A stretch of 25,000 bases of DNA from Pigoraptor vietnamica (lineage: Eukaryota; Opisthokonta; Filasterea): the NCBI GenBank assembly GCA_943704525.1, contig CALSCQ010002022.1:1-25000 (forward strand), written 5' to 3'. The notes below the pieces were generated by a model. The model worked only from the letters and a program-made list of their open reading frames with translations. It searched no databases and was not told the origin of the DNA. Below, piece after piece: positions 10,501 to 21,130 of this stretch (its first letter is position 1; every line of letters begins with the position of its first letter). Made by a program: the position numbers and the translations under genes.

Positions 10501-13500
10501 GGAAGACACCACCATCGACATGAGGTGTGTGTGGCTGCACTTGCGCTCCCGTGTTCCCGTCGTGCGTGTGCGCGCATGTGCACGCACACGTTTTTCTTGG
10601 GTCGTCGTCCCTATGCATGTTGGGCTGTGCGCGTGCATTATCTTCCTTCTTGTACGTTTAGAGCCCCGCCAGTAACCGTGTGATTGACGCGACGAATGGC
10701 ACGCCCTTGAACACAGCATGGTTCCGCTCGACACGTCGTTTGCGGACTATCTCGTGGGCCTCGTGCAGAGCGGCGACATCCCGGAGGACAGGGTGACGAC
10801 GTCTGCGTCGCGCATCATCCAGCTGAAGAAGGACCTTGGGCTGTTCACGAACGCCTTCCCGGACAAGGACTCGCAGGTGCGGTCACGTGGACGCGCGTGT
10901 TCGTGCGTGTGTCTGTGTGTGTGTCTGTGTGTGTCTGTGCGTGTGTCTGTGTGTCTGTGCGTGTGTGTGCGGCGTGTGTGTATGCCCTTGCCAAATAGTC
11001 TCTTCAACCCGTGTCACGCGTAACCAGCGCACATAGTGCGTCATTCCCCTGTGGTTAGTATGTCGTGCGCATGCGCCTACACTCAATGCCGTCCCGCGCG
11101 TCGATCGCAGCTGCTGAAGACGATTGGCTCCGCTGAGGACCGTCAAGTGGCCACGGACGCTTGCCGTGAGTCGGCGACGCTTCTTAAGAACGACGGCAAC
11201 CTCCTTCCCATTAACCCGGCTGCGCTTCCGAACAAGTACGTGCGTCTGTGTGTGTGCGTGTGGAATTGTGGGCGTGCTTGTATTATGCTTGCGCTGTCCT
11301 TTTCTATATGTGCGTTGATGCTCTGTGTGTATGCATCCTTTTGTAGCGCACGTGCATGTGTGCCGTCGCTCACTCTCCCTACCCCTCGCAGGAAGATCCT
11401 CGTGGCCGGTCCCTCGTGCGACAGCCTCACGTTCCAGACGGGCGGGTGGTCGGTAAGTGTCCTTTATTTGATCACAACACGCGCTCCATTCATAGATAGC
11501 GCACTTGAATCTCTTTCCCTTCACACTGTCTGACCGGGTCGATTCCCCCCAGGTGCACTGGCAGGGCGCCCAGGGCGACTGGGAGTTCCCTTACGGCACA
11601 ACAGTCCTCGGCGGTCTCAACGCGCTCGTAAATGGAAGCGCTACCATCACGCACATTGCAGGGTGCGACATCAACGGCAACACGACGCCGGACCAGCTCC
11701 AGGTGGGTGCACTCGCGCGAGTGTGTGTGTGTGCGTGTGTTGTGTGTGTGCGTGTGTGTGGGTGTGTGGGTGTGTGGGTGTGGGTGTATGTGTGTGTGCG
11801 CGCGCGCGTGTGTGTGTGTGTGTGTGTATGTGCGCGCGCGTATATGTGTGGAGTTCTTGCACATAGCGCTAACGCGGCGGCGTCCTCCCTTTCGCTCGTG
11901 TGCGCAGAGCCTCACGACGGCCGCGCAGCAGAGCGACGTTGCGATTGTGTGCATTGGCGAAGTGAACTACGCCGAGCGAATGGGCGATATCGGTGACCTC
12001 CGCATTCCCCAGGGACAGCAGGGTGCGTTGAAGCCCTACATCTCTCACGCACCAGCACGCGCGCGCATACGCACACGAGCACGCTCTTGCACTACACAAC
12101 ACATGCGAACCCATCTCCCCCCCCCCCTTTTTCAACTCGCAAAATTTTTGTCCGTGCGCGTGACACTCTGGTCCTTACACACACGCAATCGCACACAGAC
12201 GTCGTCAACGCCATCAGCAGCACCAACATTCCGATTGCGCTTGTGCTCCTGGAGGGCCGCCCGCGCATTCTCAACGGCATTGCGGACAAGGCGCGCTCGG
12301 TCGTCCACGGGTTCCTCCCCGGTCCCGACGGTGCGTCCTGCTCTCTCCTTTCGCCCTCCTCGCTACCTTCACCCTCATCTTTCTCCCATTCACCTTGTGA
12401 CGCTGCATCTCTCGCACACCGCGCGACATCTCTTTTGCGGCTCACGTGCGCGTCCGAAGTTTGAATTTGCCCGCGTGTGCCCTCACTTCACTCGCTGAGC
12501 ATCCACTGTGCGTGCTTGTGTGCGCAGGCGGCACTTGCCTTGCGGAGATTCTTCTCGGCGTGACGAACCCGAGTGGCCGTCTTCCCATTTCATACCCCAA
12601 CGAAGCGAACGACCTCCCCGTGCAGGTACGGCTCGCCTCACATGCTCACTGGGCACATGCTCTCTGTCGCACATTTACGCAGACGTTACAATGGAATTGC
12701 ACCGCGGCGTCCATTTACGCGCGATGTACACGTGCACACATCTCCCTTATCCCCCGCGTCGTGTGCCATGGCCCGTATCGTGCTTGTGAATGTGTGCGGG
12801 TGTCAGTGCGTTCCCCACTATACGTGCACTCCATTCTGCGCCCTGTCGCTCCCTCCATATGCACACTCCATTCTGCGCCCGTCGCTTCCGCCATACGCAC
12901 ACTCATTCTGCGCCCCGTCGCTTCCACCATACGCACACTCCATTCTGCGCCCCGTCGCTTCCACCATACGCACACTCCATTCTGCGCCCTGTCGCTTCCA
13001 CCATACGCGCACTCCATTCTGGCCCAGTCATGCTGGCCTGGCCGTGCGGGCTCACCCTCGTCGCGCATCGCAGTACTATCACAAGTTCAACGAGCAGCCC
13101 GTCAATTTCCAGTGGGAATTTGGCTCTGGCATGAGCTACACGTCGTTCGCCTATTCGAACCTGCGCCTCAACGCATCGACCGTCGCGCCCGGCGATTACG
13201 TTCAGGTAAGTGTCCACTAAGTGAGGCTTGCTTTGTTACAGCGCGCTAATGTACATGACAATGTACATACGTGCGCGCGTGTGCATGTGGACGTTACTGG
13301 TCCGCGTGTGTGCGCGTCACGAGGATGGCTGTTATGTTCTGTGCGTGACCCTTGGGCGAACTTGCACCTCGCAGGTGACGGTCAACGTGGCCAACACGGG
13401 CTCGCGCGATGGGAAGGAGGCCGTGCTCCTCTTCCTTACCGACGACTATCGCCGCGTCACCCCGGAGGTCCGCATGCTCAAGGGCTTTGAGAAGATTGGG

Positions 13501-13934
13501 CCCCTCGCGGTGGGTGGTCACGTTGTGTCGGCTCTGTCACCTCTGTGTGGTGTACGTGGGAGTGCCGTGTGAACGTGTGAATGTGGTGTGCCAAGAGGAA
13601 GTGCGTGTGCGTGTCGCCGGAGGGGGAAGACGTGTGCATGTATGTGCGTGTAAGTGTATGTGTCCGTGTCTGGTCGGAATGAGTGCGAACGAGTGGCGTG
13701 GCTGCAATGAGTCTGGCATCAATCTAACTGTGCTCGTGCACGTCGCCTGTTTCGCTCACCGCGTCCGTAACACCCCTTCCGCAGCCCGGTGCATCGCAGG
13801 ACGTGTCGTTCATCCTCACGACGGACGACCTTGCGTACTATGGCGTCGACATGACGCGCGTTATTGAGGAGGGCTCCTTCACCGTCGCCGTTGGCGGCCA
13901 GACGGCGCAGTTCACCCTCGCCTTCCCCAACTGA
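7511..13934 (+). CDS. gluA: Secreted or lysosomal beta-glucosidase, glycoside hydrolase family 3 (gluA-like), 19 exons
   Basis: Exons: 7511-7619, 7804-7913, 8179-8255, 8565-8709, 8964-9078, 9198-9328, 9570-9694, 10011-10159, 10410-10524, 10717-10876, 11111-11235, 11392-11452, 11553-11702, 11908-12022, 12199-12330, 12528-12625, 13074-13205, 13375-13509 and 13785-13934. The total is 2334 coding bases, in frame, giving 777 residues, the usual length for three-domain GH3 enzymes. The start at 7511 has A at -3 and begins a signal peptide with likely cleavage near residue 25. Landmarks: MTLKEKVGQM; IPMIYGLDSVHG; YETFGEDPYL (207-216); KH (246-247); nucleophile Asp326 in MMVTDYQEI; the probable acid/base region GEVNYAE (541-547); FGSGMSYTSF (655-664); and a C-terminal fibronectin-III-like domain from about 690. 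Residue order and spacing resemble the Dictyostelium lysosomal beta-glucosidase, as remembered. It releases glucose from the non-reducing end of beta-glucosides, probably in digestive vacuoles. All key residues seem intact. Confidence 0.95.
7968..8140 (+). repeat. GT/GTGC/GTGA microsatellite in GH3 intron 2
   Basis: Intron 7914-8178 contains about 170 bases of GTGC, GTGA and GT repeats, with a short TATATATATG run near 8012. Confidence 0.85.
8525..8548 (+). repeat. Poly-C tract before GH3 exon 4 acceptor
   Basis: An uninterrupted run of 24 C lies 16 bases before the TTTAG acceptor ending at 8564. It occupies the place of the polypyrimidine tract. The upstream part of the same intron (8256-8520) is CA/CACG-rich. 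Confidence 0.95.
10312..10408 (+). repeat. GT/GTGGGT microsatellite up to the exon 9 acceptor
   Basis: The repeats run directly into the GTGCAG acceptor of the exon that carries the nucleophile. There is almost no pyrimidine tract at this acceptor, yet the frame on both sides requires it. Confidence 0.85.
11703..11907 (+). repeat. GT/GTGGGT/CGCG microsatellite in GH3 intron 13
   Basis: The donor GTGGGT at 11703 is followed by GT repeats, GGTGT repeats and alternating CGCG runs to about 11850. Alternating purine-pyrimidine sequence of this sort can adopt Z-DNA. Confidence 0.85.
12831..13022 (+). repeat. 37-base tandem minisatellite in GH3 intron 16
   Basis: Copies begin at 12831, 12868, 12904, 12940, 12977 and 13014, each starting CCATTCTGCG. 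The period is 37, with one 36-base copy that lost a C. Five full copies and a partial sixth differ at a few positions. The array ends about 50 bases before the acceptor at 13073. Confidence 0.93.
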
Positions 13935-16319
13935 ACAAACCGATACCTGCAGCGTATGTGAAGGCGCTGTGACGCCGGCGCCCTCTAGACTGAAGATTTT
14001 CGCCCCGGCCGTGCTTGTGCGGCCGCTGTTCGTGATAATAATACTGAAGGTGTACCTGACTTTCTACGATTTTCCATGGTGTCAGTGACCAGTTGTTTGC
14101 GGCTGCCTTGCCGACAGAGGAGTCTCGAAGACCCCTAATCTCATGACATTCACAGTGGCCACCGATCTCGTTGCTCGGAAATGGCGATACAAATTAACGA
14201 GTTGCAACTGTCGGACATCTTTAGTTAGTAACGCGCTGCGGCCATCCAGAAAGCCTCGTAGACCGGCATACAGCAGCTGCTTGCGCGTTGGACGGACGGA
14301 TGTCGCCAACCGACTGGCGGGTGCCTGGACAACTCGGCGGCACTCGTCTGGACAATCGCCACCCCCTCAGTGACTGGCGCATTGCCGCGCAGCCGCCGTC
14401 GGCCGGGACTGCAGTGCCCTTGCGACTCGGCGGCCCACTGTGGAGTCACTACGGAGAACTAACGGCAGGGACCGAGGGTGAACGGACGTTTTGTTTTGGA
14501 TAGACCCGGCCGGCAGAATTACACACGAGCCGTGATGCGCGGCCGGCGCCGTGGGTCCCGCGACGCCGGCGCCCGGCGCCCTGCCATGGCCCTGGCTCCA
14601 GCGTCAGCCGTCAGCCCAGGTTTCGGCCCTCACACGGCCGATCTGGAAGGCACTAGAGGAGGAGAGCGGCAAGCAATGCAGGTGGCCGCCAACGCACAGA
14701 CAAGGCCGCACTCTTTTCAGACGACTGGTTTGGCCGGGTCCGTGAGCGTTGCCGGGTATTTCAATCGTGCGTCGCAGTTCGGTTCAAACGAACCGCCGTG
14801 CTAGTATTACTAATACCACCCCGGACAGCTCTTTCCGTCCCAGTCGGCACGACTGGTCGACCGTTCAGTTGGGGCGCCGGCCGCCGGACTGACTGCGCCA
14901 GTGTACAATTCATCAAGCTACGTCACACTGTCTGTCTGGTCGTTCAGGCCAATCGGACGTTTTCGGGCCGTACCTGACCGCAACAGCGCGGCGACGGCAC
15001 AGCAGTGAGGCTTGGTTCGGCACACCGCCCTTGACTCGACCGGCTGTCCGTAGGACCGCATGGCGTCGACGGCATCCTTGAAACTGAAGTGCCTGCGCTG
15101 GACATGAGACTGAAAGCCGGCCGACCAGCGGAGGGAGCCCGTCCGAATACAGTAGCACTGTGAATGGAAAAGAGGCCACAACGACACGACCATCGGAGAC
15201 GCCACTGGCCCGGAGGCACGTTCAGTCACGTCGACACAGCACAAACAGCGCAACTGAAGGCAACGTTACCGGCACATCACCGGCCTGCTACTCGGCACCA
15301 GCCAGCCGCGCTCCATCAGGCCCCGCTCTGGTCATCGTTTTGCTGTTCCGGCCGGGGTCAACAGTACTTCAAGGCAGGAGGCTGACTGTGCCGAGGCTGG
15401 ACAATCTCCAGTCGATCACAAGCGACCACCGCCGCCCTCACGGTCCAGCTGACTGAAAACTCACTGGCGGCGCGCAACCATCTTTGGCGGCTCCCACCAG
15501 CCATGTCCGGCGTCGGCAATGCCTCGGCCGGGACCGCCCGAGTGCCGCTGGACCGGCAGCAGAACCAGCAGCCAGCCCCGTGTCGATTCGGTACGGCCGT
15601 GGGTTAATCAGGCGACACGCGCCGCACAGTAATGGTCCACCTGCATCGGTCCGGCGGAGTCCGTCGGCTGACAAGGCCCACCCACTGTTGGAATACGAAG
15701 TGAGGTTAGAGGTACGGGCCGAGCTCAGAGTCCGGCGGCGGCGGGCGCCGCGGACCGTGACACCGGCGGCGACATTGGATGGCAAATATCCGATCCAACC
15801 CGTTGCAGTCGCGAACACATATACGGCGTCCCATTTTCAGCCGCCGGTGACTGGGAGACAGTCAGTGGGTGGGAGCAGTTATCTTTTTGCTTACCCCGGT
15901 CCGGCCTCCATTGAAGCCGACGTCACTGCCGATGACCTCAGTGAGTACGGCTGCCATCTCAGCGAACGTCAGTCGGCTACACTCCTCTTGCGTGTGGAAG
16001 GGTGCAAAATTAACGATGGCACTCTGAGGGGCTGAGATTGAAGCGACGGCCGGAAATGCATCAGATCCGAGTGCCAACTCAAGAATGCGTGCGAAAACTC
16101 CCCGATCAATACACCCCCATGCACCCTATTGGCAAAGTGTCCGTCGGCGGCGTCACAGTCAGCGTGACTTCGTGCACGCTGTTGGACTGAATGCGTCATG
16201 CAGAGGCTGTAAGCCAGCAAGGGGTGAGAGGGCGAGGGCGTCGAAGTGCGGCCGATGAATGAGCGGGCGCCGACTCCTGTTCGACGCCTTTTATAGTCAT
16301 GGCATTCAATGCACCCCAA

Positions 16320-16730
16320 TAATCATGTCGTTTTTCCCACGGGCAAAACAAATTGGGATTGAAATTCGATACATTTTCTATAGCGAATAAATCTTTTTAT
16401 TATTATTATTCGTGCTAATTGAACGCCCATCGTGCGGTACGCTCGTGCGGTGAAATAGCCCGGGATCCAAACAGTTGGTTCTCCGGACAATTATCAAGCA
16501 AGTAGGAAAATTTGATACATTATTCATACTAACAGGTGTAAATTATTCATTATTTCCGCCCATGTTAATCCCAATGTAATTGGCCCATTGGTCCAATAAG
16601 TGCGCTCCGTTTAGAGCATTTTGTGAAATAAATGTCAATTTTCATACTAAATCTATAATGAGACGCACAGGTAAATTAAAATTTCTACGCCCTTTCTACG
16701 CGTTATTTTTTGAATGCACCGCGTAATTTT
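16320..16730. other. AT-rich island
   Basis: About 410 bases of AT-rich sequence stand out in the GC-rich spacer. They include TATTATTATTATT at 16398-16410, AATAAA at 16386-16391 and 16628-16633, and the recurring words GATACATT and CATACTA. No open frame of note and no terminal repeats were recognised. It could be a decayed mobile element, an organelle DNA insertion or a matrix-attachment-like region. Confidence 0.5.
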
Positions 16731-17217
16731 TTGCGCCTGGTGTCTCTTAGCTGGAGTGTACGTGACACGCATGCAAGCCCGCTCAGCAGTGCACGCACGC
16801 ACGCCCCACTCTTCAAAGCACGCGGTTGAATCTCCAGTCGGCTTGGTGGGCTTACCCTTTGAAAAAACGCGCCGCACGCTACAAGATTGCTGTGGGGATT
16901 TTTCCTCGGTTTTATCCTTCGTGGGCCGGCTCACTGGGGCGAGTGAATCGCGACAGTGTTCGACTCGACGAACGGGGAGTTTCGCAGCGGTGATCCGCGG
17001 CCTGTCGACGGTTGACGGAGTTATCCTATTGAGCGGGGTCGTAGCGTGCGACTGGGCGCAGCTTTTTGGACGCGAGCCGCTTCGTCTGCGTTCGCCGACC
17101 GAGTTGCTTTTGGTCTTTTCCGCAGTGGGCTACGCCCACGCGCACATTCTACGTTGCCGCGGATTGCAACAACCCTGCGACGGCGGGTCAAGTTTTTCGT
17201 ATTCCCTCTTCGTCTGA
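16714..17217 (+). CDS. Doubtful open frame, 167 codons, hydrophobic N-terminus
   Basis: An uninterrupted frame from ATG at 16714 to TGA at 17217 begins with a stretch that could pass for a signal peptide (MHRVIFCAWCLLAGVYV). I recognise no family. GC-rich spacers in this window produce similar frames by chance, and the other genes here are intron-rich, so I consider it more likely to be noise. Confidence 0.12.
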   Translation: MHRVIFCAWCLLAGVYVTRMQARSAVHARTPHSSKHAVESPVGLVGLPFEKTRRTLQDCCGDFSSVLSFVGRLTGASESRQCSTRRTGSFAAVIRGLSTVDGVILLSGVVACDWAQLFGREPLRLRSPTELLLVFSAVGYAHAHILRCRGLQQPCDGGSSFSYSLFV

Positions 17218-17552
17218 ATAATCGGCGAACCTCGACCGACTCCCGGTTCCAGCGCACACTGGCTGACCAGCTACGATTTCAGTGCCACGGGACGCGGGCG
17301 TAAACGGCGGTGGCCGGCGCGCGGTCGGCCAATTAGAACTCCGAACTTCGGGCGTGGGGCCACTTGCGCAGCGCGTTTCGAAAACGAGGAAAATGGTCGG
17401 ATAATACTGCACCCTTGGTGTGTGACGCGAGGAGGGCGTCAGCGAGTCGCCCCGGCCCTCAGGGGGCTGCCCGGCTGCCGCGACTGAGCCGACACAGTCC
17501 ACACGCTACGTTTTTATTTGGGACCGACTGCCGGAGTGGTTTGATCGCAGCA

Positions 17553-18515
17553 ATGCGGGGCCCATCTCCCTCCCCGCCGCCGGATACGACACCTTCTGCG
17601 ACGGCTTTGATGAATGCAGACGAAGCCGCGCAACAAGGCGTCGAATTCCCGGGCGAGGAGGACAGATCGAGTGCCGGGTCGGAAGCGCCGTTCGACGACC
17701 CCGAATTCGGCGACGACGGAGACGAGCACGAAGACCGGGCGGAATCGCACAGCCCGGGGAATGTGGGCGCGGGTCAGCTGCAGTCGCGCTCGGACGACGC
17801 GGGGCACGGGACGCACAGCGGCGGTCACCGCGACTCGTTCATCCAAAAGCTGCTCAAGTGGGTGTCCGGACTGTCCGACAACAGGCTGTCTGTCAATTGT
17901 TTGCTAGCGTCGGCGTCGTCCATGTCAGCGGACACTTGACGAACGTTGTGCGGCAGTGTTGGCTTTGTGCCATGCGTACGCGAGTGCGACGGATGGGACT
18001 GACGTTTTCCCTCGTTCTTGTGAGCAGAATCCTCGGGGACTCGAGTGCGTCTGACGTGATATCGTGGTCGCCCTGCGGCAAACACCTCGTCATTAGCGAT
18101 CCAAAGCAATGTGGGTGTTCGTCCTTACGGCTGCCGTGGCTGTAGTTCTCACATACTGCCTGTTGTTGACTGCATGCGTGTGTGTGTGGTCTGTGTCAGT
18201 GGCGGACGTCTCAGTAATATTCAATGTAACAAAGAGTCGATGTGAAATTCAACCCGTGTGACTGCCGGCTATTGAAATGGGGTCCGCAATGTATCCTCGT
18301 CTGTTAAGCTCGTCCGAATTACTTTCCGTCGGCTGCAGTTACGAGGACAGTCCTCCCGACGTATTTTCGTCACGTGAACGCAGCGAGTTTTGTCCGGCAA
18401 ATGAACATGTATGGCTTCAAGAAGGTGGGTCTGCCACAACTGTCTCCTTTCTGGGGCCATTGACAGAAGTCACACTGACACATACACACGCACGCGCACA
18501 CACAGAACACATACA

Positions 18516-18551
<36 letters not shown>

Positions 18552-19708
18552 GCCTGTGTGCATTTTGCACTAGGGGCTCGGATCCTCCTTACCCAGGCAC
18601 TCCATCTTGGTGTGCCGATTCATCAGTCGTACGCTCTCTCGCGTGCAATGCCAAGCAATTTCGTGACACCCATTCCATCGCAGCTACTCACGCAAGGGCG
18701 GTCCGAGTGGCAGTTTACCCACCCGAGCTTCCAGCGCGACCGAGAGGACCTTTTGCGCAACGTGCGACGGCGCGGACGGCGAATTCGCTCGCGCCCGACT
18801 CTCGAAATCGACGGTGCATTCCACTCTGCGGAAGCAATGCGTTTGAAAGTATGTGTGTCCCTCCCCTTCCTCCCTTCTTCCGTCACACGCACACACACAC
18901 ATACCCGCCCCACCCCACGTTACGAACACCCACACAGACACACACCTCTCCCCTTTCTCTTGCTGTTGTACGCCGTGCCGGTGGCACAGCCTGCAACTCT
19001 TGCTGTTGTACGCCGTGCCGGTGGCACAGCCTGCAACTTACGCACGATTCCCTCACGGTACTCGCAGCAGGAGCACCCGACGTCCCGGATGCCCCCGCAG
19101 TCGGACTATGAATCCTTGAAGGCGGTGGCCCAACGCGCTTCGCAAGCGGCTGTCGAGGAAGCTGCGGTGAGCGCCCTCCGCACCTCGCTTCCGCGTATGC
19201 AGGGGTCGTGGTCGTGGGGCGACACGCAGACGAGCGTCGCCGAAGGACACAACTCGCGGTCCGCCCTATTGCTCGCGCAGCGCCAGGCACAGTCGTTCGG
19301 AGCGCCGCCGCAACTCGTGCCGCCGGAGGGGCTGGTGCAGCCTGGAGCGTACCCTGCGCAGATGACGGCGTATGCGAACGTGCACGGCACCGTGCAGGCG
19401 ACCGCCACTGCCGACGTCCCGGGGGTGAACATGCGGTTCGAGGGGCAAGGATTTGTGGGCAACCCGGGCGAGTCGTCGATCGCTGGAGGACCGGCGGGAA
19501 TGGCGGGAATGGCTGGCGTGCCATTTGGGCGTCCGATTTCGGAGGAAGGGGAGGGCGTTGTCGGACGCAGCGATGACATGTTGGCGATTATTGCGGGCCG
19601 ACAGGAATTGCTGAACCACACCATTGCGGGCATACGGATGGACTTTGAGGTGAGAGGGCGTGCGCGTACCCTGTCGAGCGAAAGTTCTGGTTGCGCCACA
19701 ACCGTACG

Positions 19709-19801
<93 letters not shown>

Positions 19802-20401
19802 GCCCACATACACTTGCGCACACATATTCATCATAGACACTGTGCGCGCGCGCACACACACACACAATCATGTATACATATTAATTACATTACACACGCA
19901 CGTGATAAACAGTCATCTGAGAGGCCCCCCCCCCCCCCCCAACAACAACAGAACCTCACCCAGGCCATGCGCGTCATGCGCGAGAGGGTATCGTCCGCCG
20001 AAGTCCAGATGCAGCAGATCGGCCAGCTCATTGCGCAGACGCACCCGCATTCGCAAATGCACGCCGCGTTCGACGCGCATGCGGGCTGGGGGGATGTCGT
20101 GGGTGCCGGCTTCGTACCGCGAGGTCAAATGGGCCAGCCCGTGCGCGCACTCTCCCACGACAGTAGTGGCTCGGTCGGTTCGTTTGTAAGTCCCGCTTCG
20201 GGTCAACACATGCGCGGCGTCGTCGCCGACCCGTTGATGAATGCGCGGTTGTGGCGCGCGGACGCTTTTGCCACTATGCCGGGTGCTGGAACCCAGGGTG
20301 GCGGCGCCGACTGGGGCTTGAGGATGGCGCAGGGCGGTGTCGGACCGCAGGCGCAGTCGCACGGCGGCGCAGTGGCACCGGAGAGGAGAGGGACCACGTA
20401 A
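17553..20401 (+). CDS. HSF: Heat-shock transcription factor (HSF), 6 exons
   Basis: Exons: 17553-17857, 18028-18110, 18339-18424, 18684-18848, 19068-19649 and 19952-20401. The total is 1671 coding bases, in frame, giving 556 residues. Residues 1-94 are a disordered acidic leader. Residues 95-190 form the winged-helix HSF DNA-binding domain: FIQKLLKIL (96-104), DVISWSP (111-117), VISDPKQF, then [20 protein letters not shown] (135-154), which includes the recognition helix, then the wing and [11 protein letters not shown] (167-177). A basic run, [10 protein letters not shown] (186-195), is a likely nuclear localisation signal. Residues 214-380 are low-complexity, rich in Gly, Pro, Ala and Gln. 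A heptad-like region near 380-435 ([19 protein letters not shown] and the [11 protein letters not shown] end) is the likely HR-A/B trimerisation coiled coil. The protein should bind nGAAn repeats as a trimer. The linker between DNA-binding and trimerisation domains is unusually long. The fifth acceptor could be 19067 or 19070. Confidence 0.92.
18959..19038 (+). repeat. Perfect 40-base tandem duplication in HSF intron 4
   Basis: The unit starting CTTGCTGTTG and ending GCCTGCAACT occurs twice in direct succession, at 18959-18998 and 18999-19038, without mismatch. Each copy contains GTGCC-GGT-GGCAC, a short hairpin. It lies 29 bases upstream of the exon 5 acceptor. Confidence 0.97.
19711..19798 (+). 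repeat. Perfect (CA)44 microsatellite in HSF intron 5
   Basis: Forty-four uninterrupted CA units are followed by more CA-rich sequence (19814-19866) and a run of 16 C (19925-19940) just before AACAACAACAG, the acceptor ending at 19951. The intron interrupts the predicted coiled coil of the HSF. Confidence 0.97.
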
Positions 20402-21130
20402 GGGGTCGAGAGGGCGAACACTCGTCGAATTTGCGGGCGCACTTTACATCATGTGAACGCCACAGAATTCGAGCCGAACGTTGTCAGTCGCCGACGCCGA
20501 GGCACGTGCGTACTACTTTGCCGCTGGCGCGACCCGCTGCTTTAACGGAGACGTCCGGGAGTTGCCAGCGCGCGGTCCTCTGGCCGATCGCCAGTGAATT
20601 GGCCGTCGGGCGCCAGGCGCACACGTCGTGTGGCGACACTGAAAAAGTGGACTCGCCTTGTCGTGGGGCAAGCTGAGGTCTGCGTTTTAACAATTAAACG
20701 TCCCCTTTCACTGTGTCCGTGCGGAACCGAAATAGCCAGGCCCGACGGCCCGGCGGCCGGCGGCAGAACGGCCGGCGCCGGGGCCGGACGCCAGTTGCAT
20801 CAGGCGCTGAACTGACAAGCGACTGACCGACGTCGCGTTTAACATGAACGGCGATGATGATATCACTCTGGGGGCGGCAGTCCCAAGGCTGCCATGCCCG
20901 CTTGTCGTGCGCCTGTTCAGTTGTGGTCCACAGTGAAAAAAAAAAAAAAAAAAAAACTGAAACTGAAAAAAAAAAAAAAAAATTATTCGTTACGTAAACT
21001 TTTGGCGAGATTTCGGTTATTCCGTAACAAGATCACGTGACCAAGCCGAGAGAGAGAGATTTGAAGGAGGCGCCGTTTCGTTTTAGAGTGCCCTCACAGT
21101 GCGACCCGCGCGTTCGCTTCTCCGCGAGAA
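20402..21130. other. Spacer between HSF and the small membrane-protein gene
   Basis: It contains the HSF 3' flank, with a possible ATTAAA polyadenylation signal at 20693-20698. A very GC-rich GGCCGG/CCGGC block follows at 20735-20815, then two A-tracts at 20936-20982, then a GA-rich stretch (GAGAGAGAGAG near 21049). No gene was recognised. Confidence 0.6.
20936..20982. repeat. Paired A-tracts split by CTGAAACTG
   Basis: Runs of 21 A (20936-20956) and 17 A (20966-20982) flank the nine bases CTGAAACTG. They lie about 150 bases upstream of the next gene's start codon. They may be a nucleosome-excluding promoter element or the tail of a retroposed copy. Confidence 0.9.

Larger units (their letters stand above)
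13935..17552. other. Long spacer between GH3 and HSF genes with no recognised gene
   Basis: From 13935 to about 16300 the sequence is GC-rich with many CCGGC, GACTG, CAGTC and CGGAC words and no microsatellites. Open frames of up to 183 codons exist but carry no recognisable domain and no coding-like pattern shared with the neighbouring genes. Short hairpins are seen: CGGTTC-AAAC-GAACCG near 14780, and GTATTA-C-TAATAC near 14804. From about 16320 to 16730 lies an AT-rich island. From 16730 to 17552 the composition is again GC-rich and should hold the HSF promoter. An acceptor-like GATCGCAG ends at 17550, two bases before the HSF start codon, so a 5' UTR intron is possible. Confidence 0.6.

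Noticed and set aside
14765-14815. tRNA T-arm-like GGTTCAAAC
   Set aside because: It forms a simple hairpin CGGTTC-AAAC-GAACCG, and no cloverleaf could be drawn around it.
15484-16035. 183-codon open frame in the large spacer (and the 108-codon frame at 14478-14804)
   Set aside because: No known domain, low-complexity composition and no splice-consistent neighbours; chance frames are expected in stop-poor GC-rich DNA.
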